Source: JANRLF01 sp033762815 (GTDB taxonomy: Bacteria; Bacteroidota; Bacteroidia; Chitinophagales; CAIOSU01). From it: a stretch of DNA of 64,000 bases. Below are positions 15,911 to 24,361 of this stretch, in pieces (positions within the stretch are counted from its first letter, which is position 1; the number at the start of each line of letters is the position of its first letter). Location of the stretch: the NCBI GenBank assembly GCA_033762815.1, contig JANRLF010000008.1, forward strand, positions 558,001 through 622,000. The letters run 5' to 3'. The notes under the pieces were generated by a model. It was not told the origin of the DNA and did no database searches. It saw only the letters and a list, made by a program, of their open reading frames with translations. A program made the translations under genes and the position numbers.

Positions 15911-16900
15911 TTACCATCCCCATTTGAGCCAGATGGCCCCCCAGGTGAAGCCCCCGCCGAAGGCGGTAAGGATAAGGTTGTCCCCCTTTTTTAGCTGGTG
16001 TTCCCATTCCCAAAGGCAGAGGGGGATGGTGGCATTGGTGGTATTGCCGTATCGGCTAATATTGACCATCACCTTGGCTTCTGGCAGTTGCAGGCGGGTA
16101 CGGGTGGCCTCAATAATGCGCTGGTTGGCTTGGTGGGGCACCAACCAGGCGATATCGTCGGCGCTGAGGTGGTTGCGCAATAGCAGCTTTTCCGATACTT
16201 CGGCCATTTTAACCACGGCGTGCTTAAAGACCGCTTGTCCCTCTTGGTACACAAAATGCTCGCGGGCGGCCACGGTTTCAAAACTGGCGGGCTTTACGCT
16301 GCCCCCAGCCTTTTGGTGCAGGTGCAGGCGCCCGGCCCCATCTGATTCCATGATGCTGTCCAGGATGCCAAAGCCTTGGGTATTGGGCTCCAGCAGTACC
16401 GCCCCAGCTCCATCGCCGAAGATGATGGCGGTTTGGCGGTCTTCGTAGTCGATGATGCTCGACATTTTGTCGGCGCCCACTACCACTATTTTCCTGTACT
16501 TGCCACTTTCAATAAAGGCGGCAGCGGTGGACAGGGCGTAGATAAAGCCAGAGCAGGCGGCATTTAAGTCATAGCCAAAGGCATTGCGGATGCCCGCCTT
16601 GTCGCAAATGATATTGGCGGTGGCCGGAAACTGCATATCGGGGGTAACGGTGGCGCAAATCAGCAGGTCTATTTCCGCGGGTTGGGTGCCCGTTTTGCGA
16701 AGGAGTTCCTGTACTGCTTCCACCGCCATGTCGCTAGTGCCTAGGCCTTGCCCTTTCAGGATGTGCCTTTCGCTGATGCCCGTGCGGGTGCGTATCCATT
16801 CGTCGTTGGTATCCACCATTTTTTCCAACTGTTGGTTGGTCAAAATATCCGGCGGAACGTATGCTGCAATTCCTGTTATGGCTGCTTTTGGGCTACTCAT
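15911..16900 (-). CDS. fabH: Beta-ketoacyl-ACP synthase III
   Basis: Condenses acetyl- or branched acyl-CoA with malonyl-ACP to start fatty-acid synthesis. 329 aa, standard length. Triad: Cys in LNAACSGFIYAL, His in WLVPHQANQRII, and Asn in NISRYGNTTNATIP. C-terminal GGGFTWGAIWLKW is typical. It lies downstream of yceD-rpmF, as in the conserved yceD-rpmF-plsX-fabH order, but plsX is missing here and a terminator separates rpmF from fabH. Confidence 0.94.
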   Translation of the reverse strand: MSSPKAAITGIAAYVPPDILTNQQLEKMVDTNDEWIRTRTGISERHILKGQGLGTSDMAVEAVQELLRKTGTQPAEIDLLICATVTPDMQFPATANIICDKAGIRNAFGYDLNAACSGFIYALSTAAAFIESGKYRKIVVVGADKMSSIIDYEDRQTAIIFGDGAGAVLLEPNTQGFGILDSIMESDGAGRLHLHQKAGGSVKPASFETVAAREHFVYQEGQAVFKHAVVKMAEVSEKLLLRNHLSADDIAWLVPHQANQRIIEATRTRLQLPEAKVMVNISRYGNTTNATIPLCLWEWEHQLKKGDNLILTAFGGGFTWGAIWLKWGW

Positions 16901-16932
16901 AATTCGCTAGCAATGATACGTATAAAAACGAA

Positions 16933-16960
16933 AAGGAATGCCGGTAAGCCGACATTCCTT
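16933..16960 (-). terminator. Intrinsic terminator after rpmF
   Basis: On the minus strand an 8-bp stem (AAGGAATG / CATTCCTT) continues, after one mismatch, into CGG/CCG around a 4-nt loop, and is followed by TTTTCGTTTTTA. It lies 29 bp past the rpmF stop and before fabH ATG 16900, so fabH must be read through or transcribed separately. Confidence 0.7.
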
Positions 16961-16988
16961 CAAAAATGAAATTCTAATCGTTATGGTT

Positions 16989-17174
16989 TTAAGCCTTGGC
17001 TTCTACTACCAACTTACCTTTATAGTAAAGGTTGCCGTCTACATAATAGGCCCTGTGGAACAGGTGCGGGGTGCCGGTAGCCGGGTCAATGGAAACATTG
17101 GGAGCTACGGCCTTGTAATGGGTACGTCTTTTATCCCTGCGGGTTTTCGATATCTTATGCTTGGGATGTGCCAT
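16989..17174 (-). CDS. rpmF: 50S ribosomal protein L32
   Basis: 61 aa, the usual length. N terminus MAHPKHKISKTRRDKRRTHY is the Bacteroidota L32 signature. The zinc-binding Cys pairs seen in some L32 proteins are absent (PHLFHRAYYVDG instead), so this is the Cys-free form. It follows yceD by 11 bp in a conserved pair. Confidence 0.95.
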   Translation of the reverse strand: MAHPKHKISKTRRDKRRTHYKAVAPNVSIDPATGTPHLFHRAYYVDGNLYYKGKLVVEAKA

Positions 17175-17185
17175 GGTACTTCAAT

Positions 17186-17743
17186 TTATTTTAGTTTTTT
17201 CAAAGCCGACCATCTAGGGTCGGTATCTTCATCGGTATTTTTGTCATTCTCATTACTGGGGGGCTCATCGCCGCCTAGCATTTTCAACACTTCCTGGTTG
17301 CAGCCGTTTTCTCCGCTTTCCAGTGGTGGGCAAACCTTTTGTATCGGAATGCTCAACAGCACAAATTCATAAAGCAGCTTAGCCACATTGATATGCGATT
17401 CGCCAGTAGAAAGGTAAATAACATCTTCCTCCTCTTCCATCTCGGAAGCTTGTTCGTGAAACTTAACGTACACGCGGTGCTCGTCGAGCAGTTCTTGCCT
17501 AAACTCGTTGGCGCACCTGTCGCATACTACTTTCAAGGAACCTTCAATGAAAAAATCAAGGGTGAGAAAGCTGGGTTTTTTGTCCAAAACCATCTCTACC
17601 TTAATATCAGCATCGCTAAATTCTTGGGTATCGCTGTCAAATTTTGTAAAGAACGAATCGTCAATTTCAAACTTAAAATGGTTCTTCCCTTCCTTTAGCC
17701 CAATAAATGGGATAACATATTCTCGAAACACATCCTTGGCCAC
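17186..17743 (-). CDS. yceD: DUF177 (YceD) protein
   Basis: 185 aa. DUF177 proteins are coupled to rpmF across bacteria and are linked to 23S rRNA/ribosome processing. The core motif VVCDRCANEFRQEL has the CxxC pair, and INVAKLLYEFVLLSIPIQKVCP is the second conserved block. The C-terminal tail is acidic and Asn/Asp-rich, ending DPRWSALKKLK, which is the family's conserved end. A TATCTTTG element lies 22 nt upstream. Confidence 0.9.
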   Translation of the reverse strand: MAKDVFREYVIPFIGLKEGKNHFKFEIDDSFFTKFDSDTQEFSDADIKVEMVLDKKPSFLTLDFFIEGSLKVVCDRCANEFRQELLDEHRVYVKFHEQASEMEEEEDVIYLSTGESHINVAKLLYEFVLLSIPIQKVCPPLESGENGCNQEVLKMLGGDEPPSNENDKNTDEDTDPRWSALKKLK

Positions 17744-17765
17744 CTCAGAACGAATTTAAGGATTG

Positions 17766-17773
17766 CAAAGATA
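17766..17773 (-). promoter_or_regulatory. Candidate -7 element (TATCTTTG) of yceD-rpmF
   Basis: Exact TAnnTTTG match on the minus strand, 22 nt upstream of ATG 17743. Confidence 0.5.
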
Positions 17774-17821
17774 GCCATAATCCATAAAAAAACAAACAAT
17801 TTTTCATAAAGCCGTTAAAAA

Positions 17822-20422
17822 GTGGACATAAGGAAAAACAGCATATCGATGCTTTACTTGTATAGATACAAGTCCGCCCTTGCCTCAGTCTTTAGCTTAA
17901 TTGTGCCAAACTGTGTATCTTTAATTGGGATGCGCGAGCTACTGTACAACAGCAATGACATCAACGATTTGCGGTTTTACCGCTTCATGCTGTTTATTGC
18001 TACCCTAGGTTGCTTGCTCGATGCCATTTTCTTCAATATTTCCCGCCCGGGCCATTATGTCGTTTTTTCCATGCGGCTGGCAATGGGAGGCATAGCCTTA
18101 TTTATTTTAGGTGCCAGTTTTTGGGTGCCTTTCATCAAAAGGTACATTTACAATTTCACCCATTTGGTAGGCATACTCTATACCGCCAATTTACTGGCAC
18201 TGGCCTATTATGACCTGTTTGGCCAAGGCAATGTGGTGAATATTACTATGGTGATTATGGGCATATCCATCTTGCACCGCAGGGTGGTATCTATTGGCAT
18301 TTACTTGGCTGGCTTCCTTTTGGTGCTGGGTATATTACTGTACTTAGTGCCCAGCAGCCATTTGAACAAAGCCTTCATCTTTGCGATGATGACCGTTACA
18401 TCATTGATTGTAATACTACTCAACTACCAACGTATTTATGCGGCCAATCAGTTAAAGCAGAGTTCTGAGTTTCTTCGAACACTTTTTAATAGTGCCACCG
18501 ATGCCGTGGTAATAGCCACCAACAAGGGGATTATACTGGATAGCAACGAGGTAGCCATCAAAATGTATGAATTTGCCAAAAAAGAGGATTTGATAGGTAA
18601 GCATATTGATGATTTGGTAAAGAAGAATTTTACAGTGGAAGAGCAGAGCGAACTGCTCAGGGAAATCAACAGTAAGGGCATATGGCGCAGGGAACAATTG
18701 TGCGTAACGCAAACGGGAAAAGAGTTTTGGGGCGATACCGCTATCAGCAATATCCGCATTGAAAAGGTGAAGTATCTCTTTGTGCGCATTCTGGATATTA
18801 GCAAGCGTAAACAGATAGAGGAAGACCTAATTGTTGCGCGAGATGAGGCGGAGGCCGCTGGCAGGGCTAAAGCCGATTTTTTGGCCACCATGAGCCATGA
18901 AATTCGCACCCCCATGAATGCGGTGATAGGTATGACGGGCCTCTTGATGGAAACACCCTTGAACGAAGAGCAGACGGAATTCGTGGAAACTATTCGCAAT
19001 AGTGGCGAGAATTTGCTCACCATCATCAACGATATATTGGATTATTCTAAAATCGAATCGGGGCGCTTTGATTTGGAGATACACCCCTTTGCCTTATCGC
19101 AAGTGGTGGAGGATGTACTGGACTTGCTCAGTCAAAAGGCCGGCGAAAAAGGGATAGAACTGATTTATTACATCCACGCTGAGGTGCCCGAGGTAATCAT
19201 GACGGACAGCACCCGCTTGCGGCAAGTGTTGGTAAACCTGGTGAACAATGCCGTGAAATTTACCGAAAAAGGGGAAGTGTACGTGGTTGTGAAACAACTG
19301 TCCAATAATGAAGGGAGGCTCAATCTACAATTTGAAATACACGATACGGGCATTGGCATCGCTCAAGATAAAATTGGCCAGTTGTTTGAGTCTTTCACCC
19401 AAGCAGATACCTCTACCACCCGCAAGTATGGCGGCACCGGCCTTGGCCTAGCCATCAGCAAGCGACTGGTGCAATATATGGGCGGAAATATTTGGGCAGA
19501 GAGTACTTTGGGTAAGGGGTCTACTTTTTACTTTACGATAGCAACAAGTAAGGGTATCCTGCCCAAAAAGGAAGAAAAACCTGTTTACGAAACCAGCTTT
19601 AAAGGAAAAACAGCCCTTATCGTGGACGACAATGCCACCAACCTTCGTATTCTTGATTTGCAGCTAGGCCGTTGGGGTTTCCATAATCTAAAAGCCAGCC
19701 ATCCGCAGGAAGCTTTGGATTTGCTAGAAAAAGGCACAATACCCGATATTGCCATTATTGACTTCCAGATGCCGGATATGAACGGATTAGACCTTACCGC
19801 CAAGATTCGCGAAACGTACGGCAAGGAACAATTGCCGATTATCATCCTTACCTCGATGGGCAATCCTCCCATGGATAAGGATGCCGCTTTGTATAATGCT
19901 TATTTAAACAAGCCGGTAAAGCAATCGCACTTGTACAACAGTATTAATAAAAGCCTATACGGAAAGGTTTTTGAAAAAAGGCCTTATCCTTTGCCAGAAA
20001 TTGGGGGGAACAATGTAGGTGCCCAAAAAACTGGCAATAGCAGTATTAAAATATTATTGGCAGAAGATAATGACATTAACCAAAAGGTAGCCATTGCTAT
20101 GTTCAACCGCTTGGGATATCAAGCCGATGTGGCCGCAAATGGATTGGAAGTATTGCATGCTTTCCAACGCCAGCAGTATGATATTGTATTTATGGACGTG
20201 CAAATGCCTGAAATGGATGGAATTGTGGCAACGGAAAAATTAAGGGCCACTATGCCCAATCCGCATTCGCCTATCATTGTAGCCATGACTGCCAATGCAA
20301 TGGAGGAGGATAGACAACGCTGCCTATCGGCCGGTATGGACGATTATATAGCCAAGCCCGTAAAGCTGGAAATAATAAAGGCGAGTATAGAGAAATGGTT
20401 TCCGGCCAGCAAAGACGCTTGA
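17822..20422 (+). CDS. Membrane hybrid histidine kinase with PAS and two receivers
   Basis: 866 aa from GTG 17822; ATG 17849 is an equally possible start. The N-terminal roughly 200 residues carry about six membrane helices. Then follow a PAS domain (LRTLFNSATDAVVIATNKGIIL, with PAC IRIEKVKYLFVRILDISKRK), HisKA with TMSHEIRTPMNAVIGM, HATPase_c (NNAVKF, DTGIGI, GGTGLGLAI), REC1 with phospho-Asp in IIDFQMPDMNG, and REC2 with VFMDVQMPEMDG. No HPt follows, so an external HPt is needed. The HPt-bearing hybrid kinase at the left edge has a similar core. No response regulator is adjacent; divergent from yceD. Confidence 0.94.
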   Translation: MDIRKNSISMLYLYRYKSALASVFSLIVPNCVSLIGMRELLYNSNDINDLRFYRFMLFIATLGCLLDAIFFNISRPGHYVVFSMRLAMGGIALFILGASFWVPFIKRYIYNFTHLVGILYTANLLALAYYDLFGQGNVVNITMVIMGISILHRRVVSIGIYLAGFLLVLGILLYLVPSSHLNKAFIFAMMTVTSLIVILLNYQRIYAANQLKQSSEFLRTLFNSATDAVVIATNKGIILDSNEVAIKMYEFAKKEDLIGKHIDDLVKKNFTVEEQSELLREINSKGIWRREQLCVTQTGKEFWGDTAISNIRIEKVKYLFVRILDISKRKQIEEDLIVARDEAEAAGRAKADFLATMSHEIRTPMNAVIGMTGLLMETPLNEEQTEFVETIRNSGENLLTIINDILDYSKIESGRFDLEIHPFALSQVVEDVLDLLSQKAGEKGIELIYYIHAEVPEVIMTDSTRLRQVLVNLVNNAVKFTEKGEVYVVVKQLSNNEGRLNLQFEIHDTGIGIAQDKIGQLFESFTQADTSTTRKYGGTGLGLAISKRLVQYMGGNIWAESTLGKGSTFYFTIATSKGILPKKEEKPVYETSFKGKTALIVDDNATNLRILDLQLGRWGFHNLKASHPQEALDLLEKGTIPDIAIIDFQMPDMNGLDLTAKIRETYGKEQLPIIILTSMGNPPMDKDAALYNAYLNKPVKQSHLYNSINKSLYGKVFEKRPYPLPEIGGNNVGAQKTGNSSIKILLAEDNDINQKVAIAMFNRLGYQADVAANGLEVLHAFQRQQYDIVFMDVQMPEMDGIVATEKLRATMPNPHSPIIVAMTANAMEEDRQRCLSAGMDDYIAKPVKLEIIKASIEKWFPASKDA

Positions 20423-20459
20423 TTCTCAAAAGGCTTTTCTAACTATCAATTGTTATTGG

Positions 20460-20828
20460 TTAATGCTGTTTGTTTTGGCGAAGCGTTTGCCAGAGGAGCA
20501 GCAAAAAAGACATTACTAGCCATCCATGAAAAAGGGCTATAGCCATAGGTGGGAACTTCCCTGATGGGTCAATACTTTGTATTATGCCTATTCCAGTATG
20601 ATAGATTGACAAAATTGCCAGCCCAGCAACCGTAATTTCCTTTCCTTGCCAAATTATCATAGAAATACCTAGAAAACAGATGGACAAAGCACCCATAGAG
20701 AAAGAGCGGGCCAGCATTTCAGCATTGCTAATTTCTACCATTAGATTAGGATTGGCAAGCATCAATATTGCTACCATACCTTCCACCAGGCTATTAACTA
20801 CCAAAACGATGATTTTGTAAGTTTTCAT
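20460..20828 (-). CDS. Small four-helix membrane protein, unrecognised
   Basis: 122 aa, almost entirely membrane: about four helices near residues 5-25, 42-62, 66-84 and 94-114. The loops are short, with a polar IQSIDPSGKFPP between helices 3 and 4, and the C terminus is basic. The layout is reminiscent of DoxX-like or DUF4345-like small membrane proteins, but I cannot assign it. It lies between the hybrid kinase (convergent) and the cyclase-family gene (divergent). Confidence 0.65.
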   Translation of the reverse strand: MKTYKIIVLVVNSLVEGMVAILMLANPNLMVEISNAEMLARSFSMGALSICFLGISMIIWQGKEITVAGLAILSIYHTGIGIIQSIDPSGKFPPMAIALFHGWLVMSFLLLLWQTLRQNKQH

Positions 20829-20891
20829 TCTTTAAATTTCAAAGGAACAATTTATAAGCCGAAGTGCCCAAGAATATCCCATATTTGTTAC

Positions 20892-21647
20892 ATGAGAGTC
20901 ACATTTCCTATTGGCAAGGATATTTTTCAGGTCAATCTCTTGGCACCAATTGACCTGTCTATTCCACTTGACCCAGCACGGTCATTACCCAATGCTTGGC
21001 ATGCTCAGCCCTTTAGTGCCGAACCAGTTATAGCTGGTAGCTTTATCGGCTCGGTAGCGCAGGGAGGAAGCGTCAATTTTATGAACGTTAGCCTCAATCC
21101 ACATGGTAATGGCACCCACACCGAATGTGTTGGCCATATTAGCAATACAACACTTACCATTAACCAATGTTTGCAAAGATTCTTCTTCGTGGCCCAACTA
21201 ATAAGTGTAGAACCTCTACTACAAGTAAATGGCGATAAGGTGATTACCAAAGCGCAAGTGGAGGCATTATTAGTTGATAACAAAGCAGAGGCGCTAATTG
21301 TTAGAACCTTGCCCAATGGGGTAAACAAGCTTTCCGCCCAATATTCAGGAGCCAATCCGCCTTACTTTGCCCCTGACGCTTTGGATTTGCTACAGCAACT
21401 TGGTGTTTGGCATCTCTTAACGGACTTGCCATCGGTAGATAAAGAAGACGATGGGGGATTACTTGCCGCCCATAAAGCATTTTGGCAGTACCCCCATCAA
21501 ACTAGGGAAGCTGCTACCATTACGGAAATGGTGTATGTGCCAAATGAAGTAATTGATGGATGCTACTTGCTCAATCTGCAAATAGCCAGCTTTGAATTAG
21601 ATGCCAGCCCAAGCAAACCCGTAATATACCGCTTGGAAAAAGTGTAG
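20892..21647 (+). CDS. Cyclase-family metal hydrolase, possible kynurenine formamidase
   Basis: 251 aa. The cyclase/KynB superfamily hydrolyses amide or ester bonds with two metal ions held by HxGTHxDxPxH. Here the motif reads NPHGNGTHTECVGHI, keeping the three His but with Glu and Gly where KynB-type enzymes have Asp and Pro. Other blocks: DLSIPLD near the N terminus, and LIVRTLPN. Since kynurenine monooxygenase and kynureninase genes are in the same window, N-formylkynurenine is a plausible substrate, but this is inference. The stop lies next to the convergent citrate synthase stop. Confidence 0.78.
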   Translation: MRVTFPIGKDIFQVNLLAPIDLSIPLDPARSLPNAWHAQPFSAEPVIAGSFIGSVAQGGSVNFMNVSLNPHGNGTHTECVGHISNTTLTINQCLQRFFFVAQLISVEPLLQVNGDKVITKAQVEALLVDNKAEALIVRTLPNGVNKLSAQYSGANPPYFAPDALDLLQQLGVWHLLTDLPSVDKEDDGGLLAAHKAFWQYPHQTREAATITEMVYVPNEVIDGCYLLNLQIASFELDASPSKPVIYRLEKV

Positions 21648-21648
21648 C

Positions 21649-22938
21649 TTACTTCCTATTTGTCATTTCCACAAAATCGCGCTTGGCATATCCGGTATAT
21701 ATCTGGCGTGGCCTACCGATAGGTTGCTTTTGGTCAACCATTTCTTTCCATTGCGCAATCCAGCCTGGAAGCCTACCCAATGCAAAAAGCACGGTGAACA
21801 TTTCTACTGGAAAACCGATAGCCCTATAGATTATTCCTGAATAAAAATCAACATTGGGATATAACTTGCGCTCAACAAAATAAGAGTCTTTAAGAGCTAC
21901 TTCCTCTAGTTTCTTGGCTATTTCCAGAATTTCATCCTGTATCCCCATTTTATTAAGCACGTTATCACATGCTTCTTTAATTATGGTGGCCCTAGGGTCA
22001 AAGTTTTTATAAACCCTGTGCCCAAAACCACTTAACCGGAAATTGCTGGATTTATCTTTAGCTTTCTCCACCCATTTGTTCACGTCAGAACCATCTGCTT
22101 TAATCATTTCCAGCATTTCCAGTACTTGCTGGTTGGCACCCCCATGCAATGGGCCCCATAATGCAGCTATACCAGCAGCTGCGGCGGCATAAAGGTTAGC
22201 TTGTGAAGAACCTACAATACGTACCGTAGAAGTAGAGCAATTTTGTTCATGGTCGGCATGTAGTATCAAAAGCTTGTTCATGGCATCAACCACTACCGCA
22301 TCAGGTTCATACTCCTCGGTAACATTGCCGAAAGTCATTTTAAGGAAATTGGAAACATAATCCAGTTTATTATCAGGATACATAACCGGATGACCAATTG
22401 CCTTTTTATGTGTCATGGCTACTATTGTTGGCATTTTTGCCAGCAGCCTAAACATAGTCAATTGCTTATCGTCTTCTGAACGGTTTGGGTTTAAGGAATT
22501 GGGATAGAAAGAAGACAAGGAAGACACCATTGCTATAATTTGCCCCATGGGGTGCGAATTGGTAGGATATGCCTCAAATATTTTCTTCATATCCTCATGG
22601 ACCAGTGTATGGCGGCTAATTTTGGTTTCAAAACTTTTCAATTGCTCCGCATTGGGCAATTCATTGAAAAACAACAAATAGCAGACTTCCATGAAAGAGC
22701 AAGATGCGGCCAAATCTTCTATAGGATAGCCACAATAGCGTAAAATGCCTTCTTCACCATCTAAAAAGGTAATGCGGCTGGTGGTGGCCCCAGTATTTTT
22801 ATAGCCAACGTCCATCGTGATGAGACCTGTCTCGTCGCGAAGTTTGGAGATATCAATAGCTAGTTCGTTCTCACTGCCCTTGATTAAGGGATATTCATAT
22901 GTGTTGTCTCCGTACTGAAGGCGTACCGTTTCGGCCAT
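21649..22938 (-). CDS. gltA: Citrate synthase
   Basis: Condenses oxaloacetate and acetyl-CoA at the entry of the TCA cycle. 429 aa, type II (hexameric, NADH-sensitive) length. Landmarks: HADHEQNCSTSTVRIVGSSQANLYA, AALWGPLHGGANQQVLEM, FGHRVYKNFDPRA and VDFYSGIIYRAIGFP, giving the catalytic His, His and Asp. It sits as a single gene, with isocitrate dehydrogenase elsewhere in the window. Confidence 0.95.
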   Translation of the reverse strand: MAETVRLQYGDNTYEYPLIKGSENELAIDISKLRDETGLITMDVGYKNTGATTSRITFLDGEEGILRYCGYPIEDLAASCSFMEVCYLLFFNELPNAEQLKSFETKISRHTLVHEDMKKIFEAYPTNSHPMGQIIAMVSSLSSFYPNSLNPNRSEDDKQLTMFRLLAKMPTIVAMTHKKAIGHPVMYPDNKLDYVSNFLKMTFGNVTEEYEPDAVVVDAMNKLLILHADHEQNCSTSTVRIVGSSQANLYAAAAAGIAALWGPLHGGANQQVLEMLEMIKADGSDVNKWVEKAKDKSSNFRLSGFGHRVYKNFDPRATIIKEACDNVLNKMGIQDEILEIAKKLEEVALKDSYFVERKLYPNVDFYSGIIYRAIGFPVEMFTVLFALGRLPGWIAQWKEMVDQKQPIGRPRQIYTGYAKRDFVEMTNRK

Positions 22939-23055
22939 AAGATGCGTTTTATCTTGTTACGAAATTAAGCATTACCCACTAATTTAAAAATGACAGCAGC
23001 CGATTGCTAAACAACAAATGTTGCAACATGTTTTTAAGTGAGCTGAGCAATTGCA

Positions 23056-24009
23056 TTAAAAAACCTGCCTGCCAATTTCGGTAATGGTTTGTACCTGTCC
23101 CATAGTATAGTAGTGCAGGCAAGGAACCCCATTTTTTACCAAGTCTTTCGATTGTTGTATAGCCCACTCAATGCCTGCCCTTTCGGCCTCGTCTTCTGTC
23201 TTAGCTTTAGTGACAGCCCTTTCCAATTCTTCAGGTATATCGACAGCAAACACACGGGGTAGCACTGTCAACTGCTTTTTGCGAGTTAGGGGTTTTAGGC
23301 CAGGTACAATGGGAACAGTGATTCCAATAGCACGACAGGCGTTTACAAAATCATAAAACTTTTGGTTGTCAAAAAACATTTGGGTCACGATATAATCGGC
23401 ACCAGCATCTACTTTCTCTTTCAAATGTTTTAAGTCAGTGTTGAAATTGGGTGCTTCAAAGTGTTTTTCGGGATACCCCCCTACGCCTATGCAGAAATCG
23501 GTTTTGACTGCATTTACCAAATCTTCTTCCAGGTAAACGCCTTCGTTCATCCTTTTCATCTGCCGAACCAAATCTACGGTATAAGCATGCCCACCAGGTT
23601 CAGGGATAAAGGATGCTTCTGATTTAACAGCATCACCACGAATTGCTAATATATTGGTAACACCAATATACTGAAGGTCGATCAAAGCATCTTCCGTTTC
23701 TTCAATTGTAAATCCTCCACAAGTAAGGTGCGGCACGGCCTCCACTTTATAACGATTCATAATGGATGCACAAATAGCTACTGTACCAGGGCGTTTACGG
23801 GTTACCACTTTTTGGTAACTGCCATTGGCCATTTTTTTATAAATGTACTCCGACCTGTGGTAGGTAACATTGATAAATGGCGGCTTGAATTCCATTAACG
23901 GATCTAATATTTGATAGACCGAATCGATACTTTTGCCTTTCAACGGGGGCAATATCTCAAAGGAAATAAACGGCTGTTTACTGTTGCTGATGATATCTGT
24001 TACTTTCAT
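23056..24009 (-). CDS. metF: Methylenetetrahydrofolate reductase
   Basis: FAD enzyme that reduces 5,10-methylene-THF to 5-methyl-THF for methionine synthesis. 317 aa from ATG 24009 (MKVTDIISNSKQPFISFEILPP); the frame offers a TTG six codons earlier. Conserved: FEILPPLKGKS, HLTCGGFTIEETEDAL, NILAIRGDA, YIVTQMFFDNQKFYDFV, and PGLKPL. No other methionine genes are nearby. Confidence 0.93.
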   Translation of the reverse strand: MKVTDIISNSKQPFISFEILPPLKGKSIDSVYQILDPLMEFKPPFINVTYHRSEYIYKKMANGSYQKVVTRKRPGTVAICASIMNRYKVEAVPHLTCGGFTIEETEDALIDLQYIGVTNILAIRGDAVKSEASFIPEPGGHAYTVDLVRQMKRMNEGVYLEEDLVNAVKTDFCIGVGGYPEKHFEAPNFNTDLKHLKEKVDAGADYIVTQMFFDNQKFYDFVNACRAIGITVPIVPGLKPLTRKKQLTVLPRVFAVDIPEELERAVTKAKTEDEAERAGIEWAIQQSKDLVKNGVPCLHYYTMGQVQTITEIGRQVF

Positions 24010-24103
24010 ACTTGGAGTCAAGTGCAAAGAAAATCAATCCTTACCATTTTCTCAAAGAAAGGATTTGGCATGGCATTTTCTATAGAAAGGGAAATTGTTC
24101 CGT

Positions 24104-24361
24104 ATGTTGGATGATAAAGAAGAGCAAAGGCCAAACCAGCCAGGCCAAGGTGGGGGAAAGAACCAAGCTGTGGACCCAAAAGAACAGCAACATGGTGAAT
24201 TGGTTGAAGGGCCCGAAAAGCAGCCCAACGAAGGCAGTGGTATTCCTGAATCTTTTACAGAAGAATATCCCGACCTGAGCCAAAAAATAAAGCCCATGGT
24301 AAATGGTGAAATGGATCATTTAACACCTGCCAGTGATGATTTGCAAAGCAAAAAGGACTAG
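24104..24361 (+). CDS. Short acidic hydrophilic protein, unrecognised
   Basis: About 85 aa from ATG 24104 (MLDDKEEQRPNQPGQGGGK). The first 50 residues are low-complexity and rich in Gln, Gly, Pro and Glu. The second half (SGIPESFTEEYPDLSQKIKPMVNGEMDHL) looks like a real short helix-forming motif. It has no signal peptide or membrane segment. It is divergent from metF and ends directly beside the convergent hflX stop. The tight fit between neighbours favours a gene, but composition alone is weak support. Confidence 0.5.
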   Translation: MLDDKEEQRPNQPGQGGGKNQAVDPKEQQHGELVEGPEKQPNEGSGIPESFTEEYPDLSQKIKPMVNGEMDHLTPASDDLQSKKD

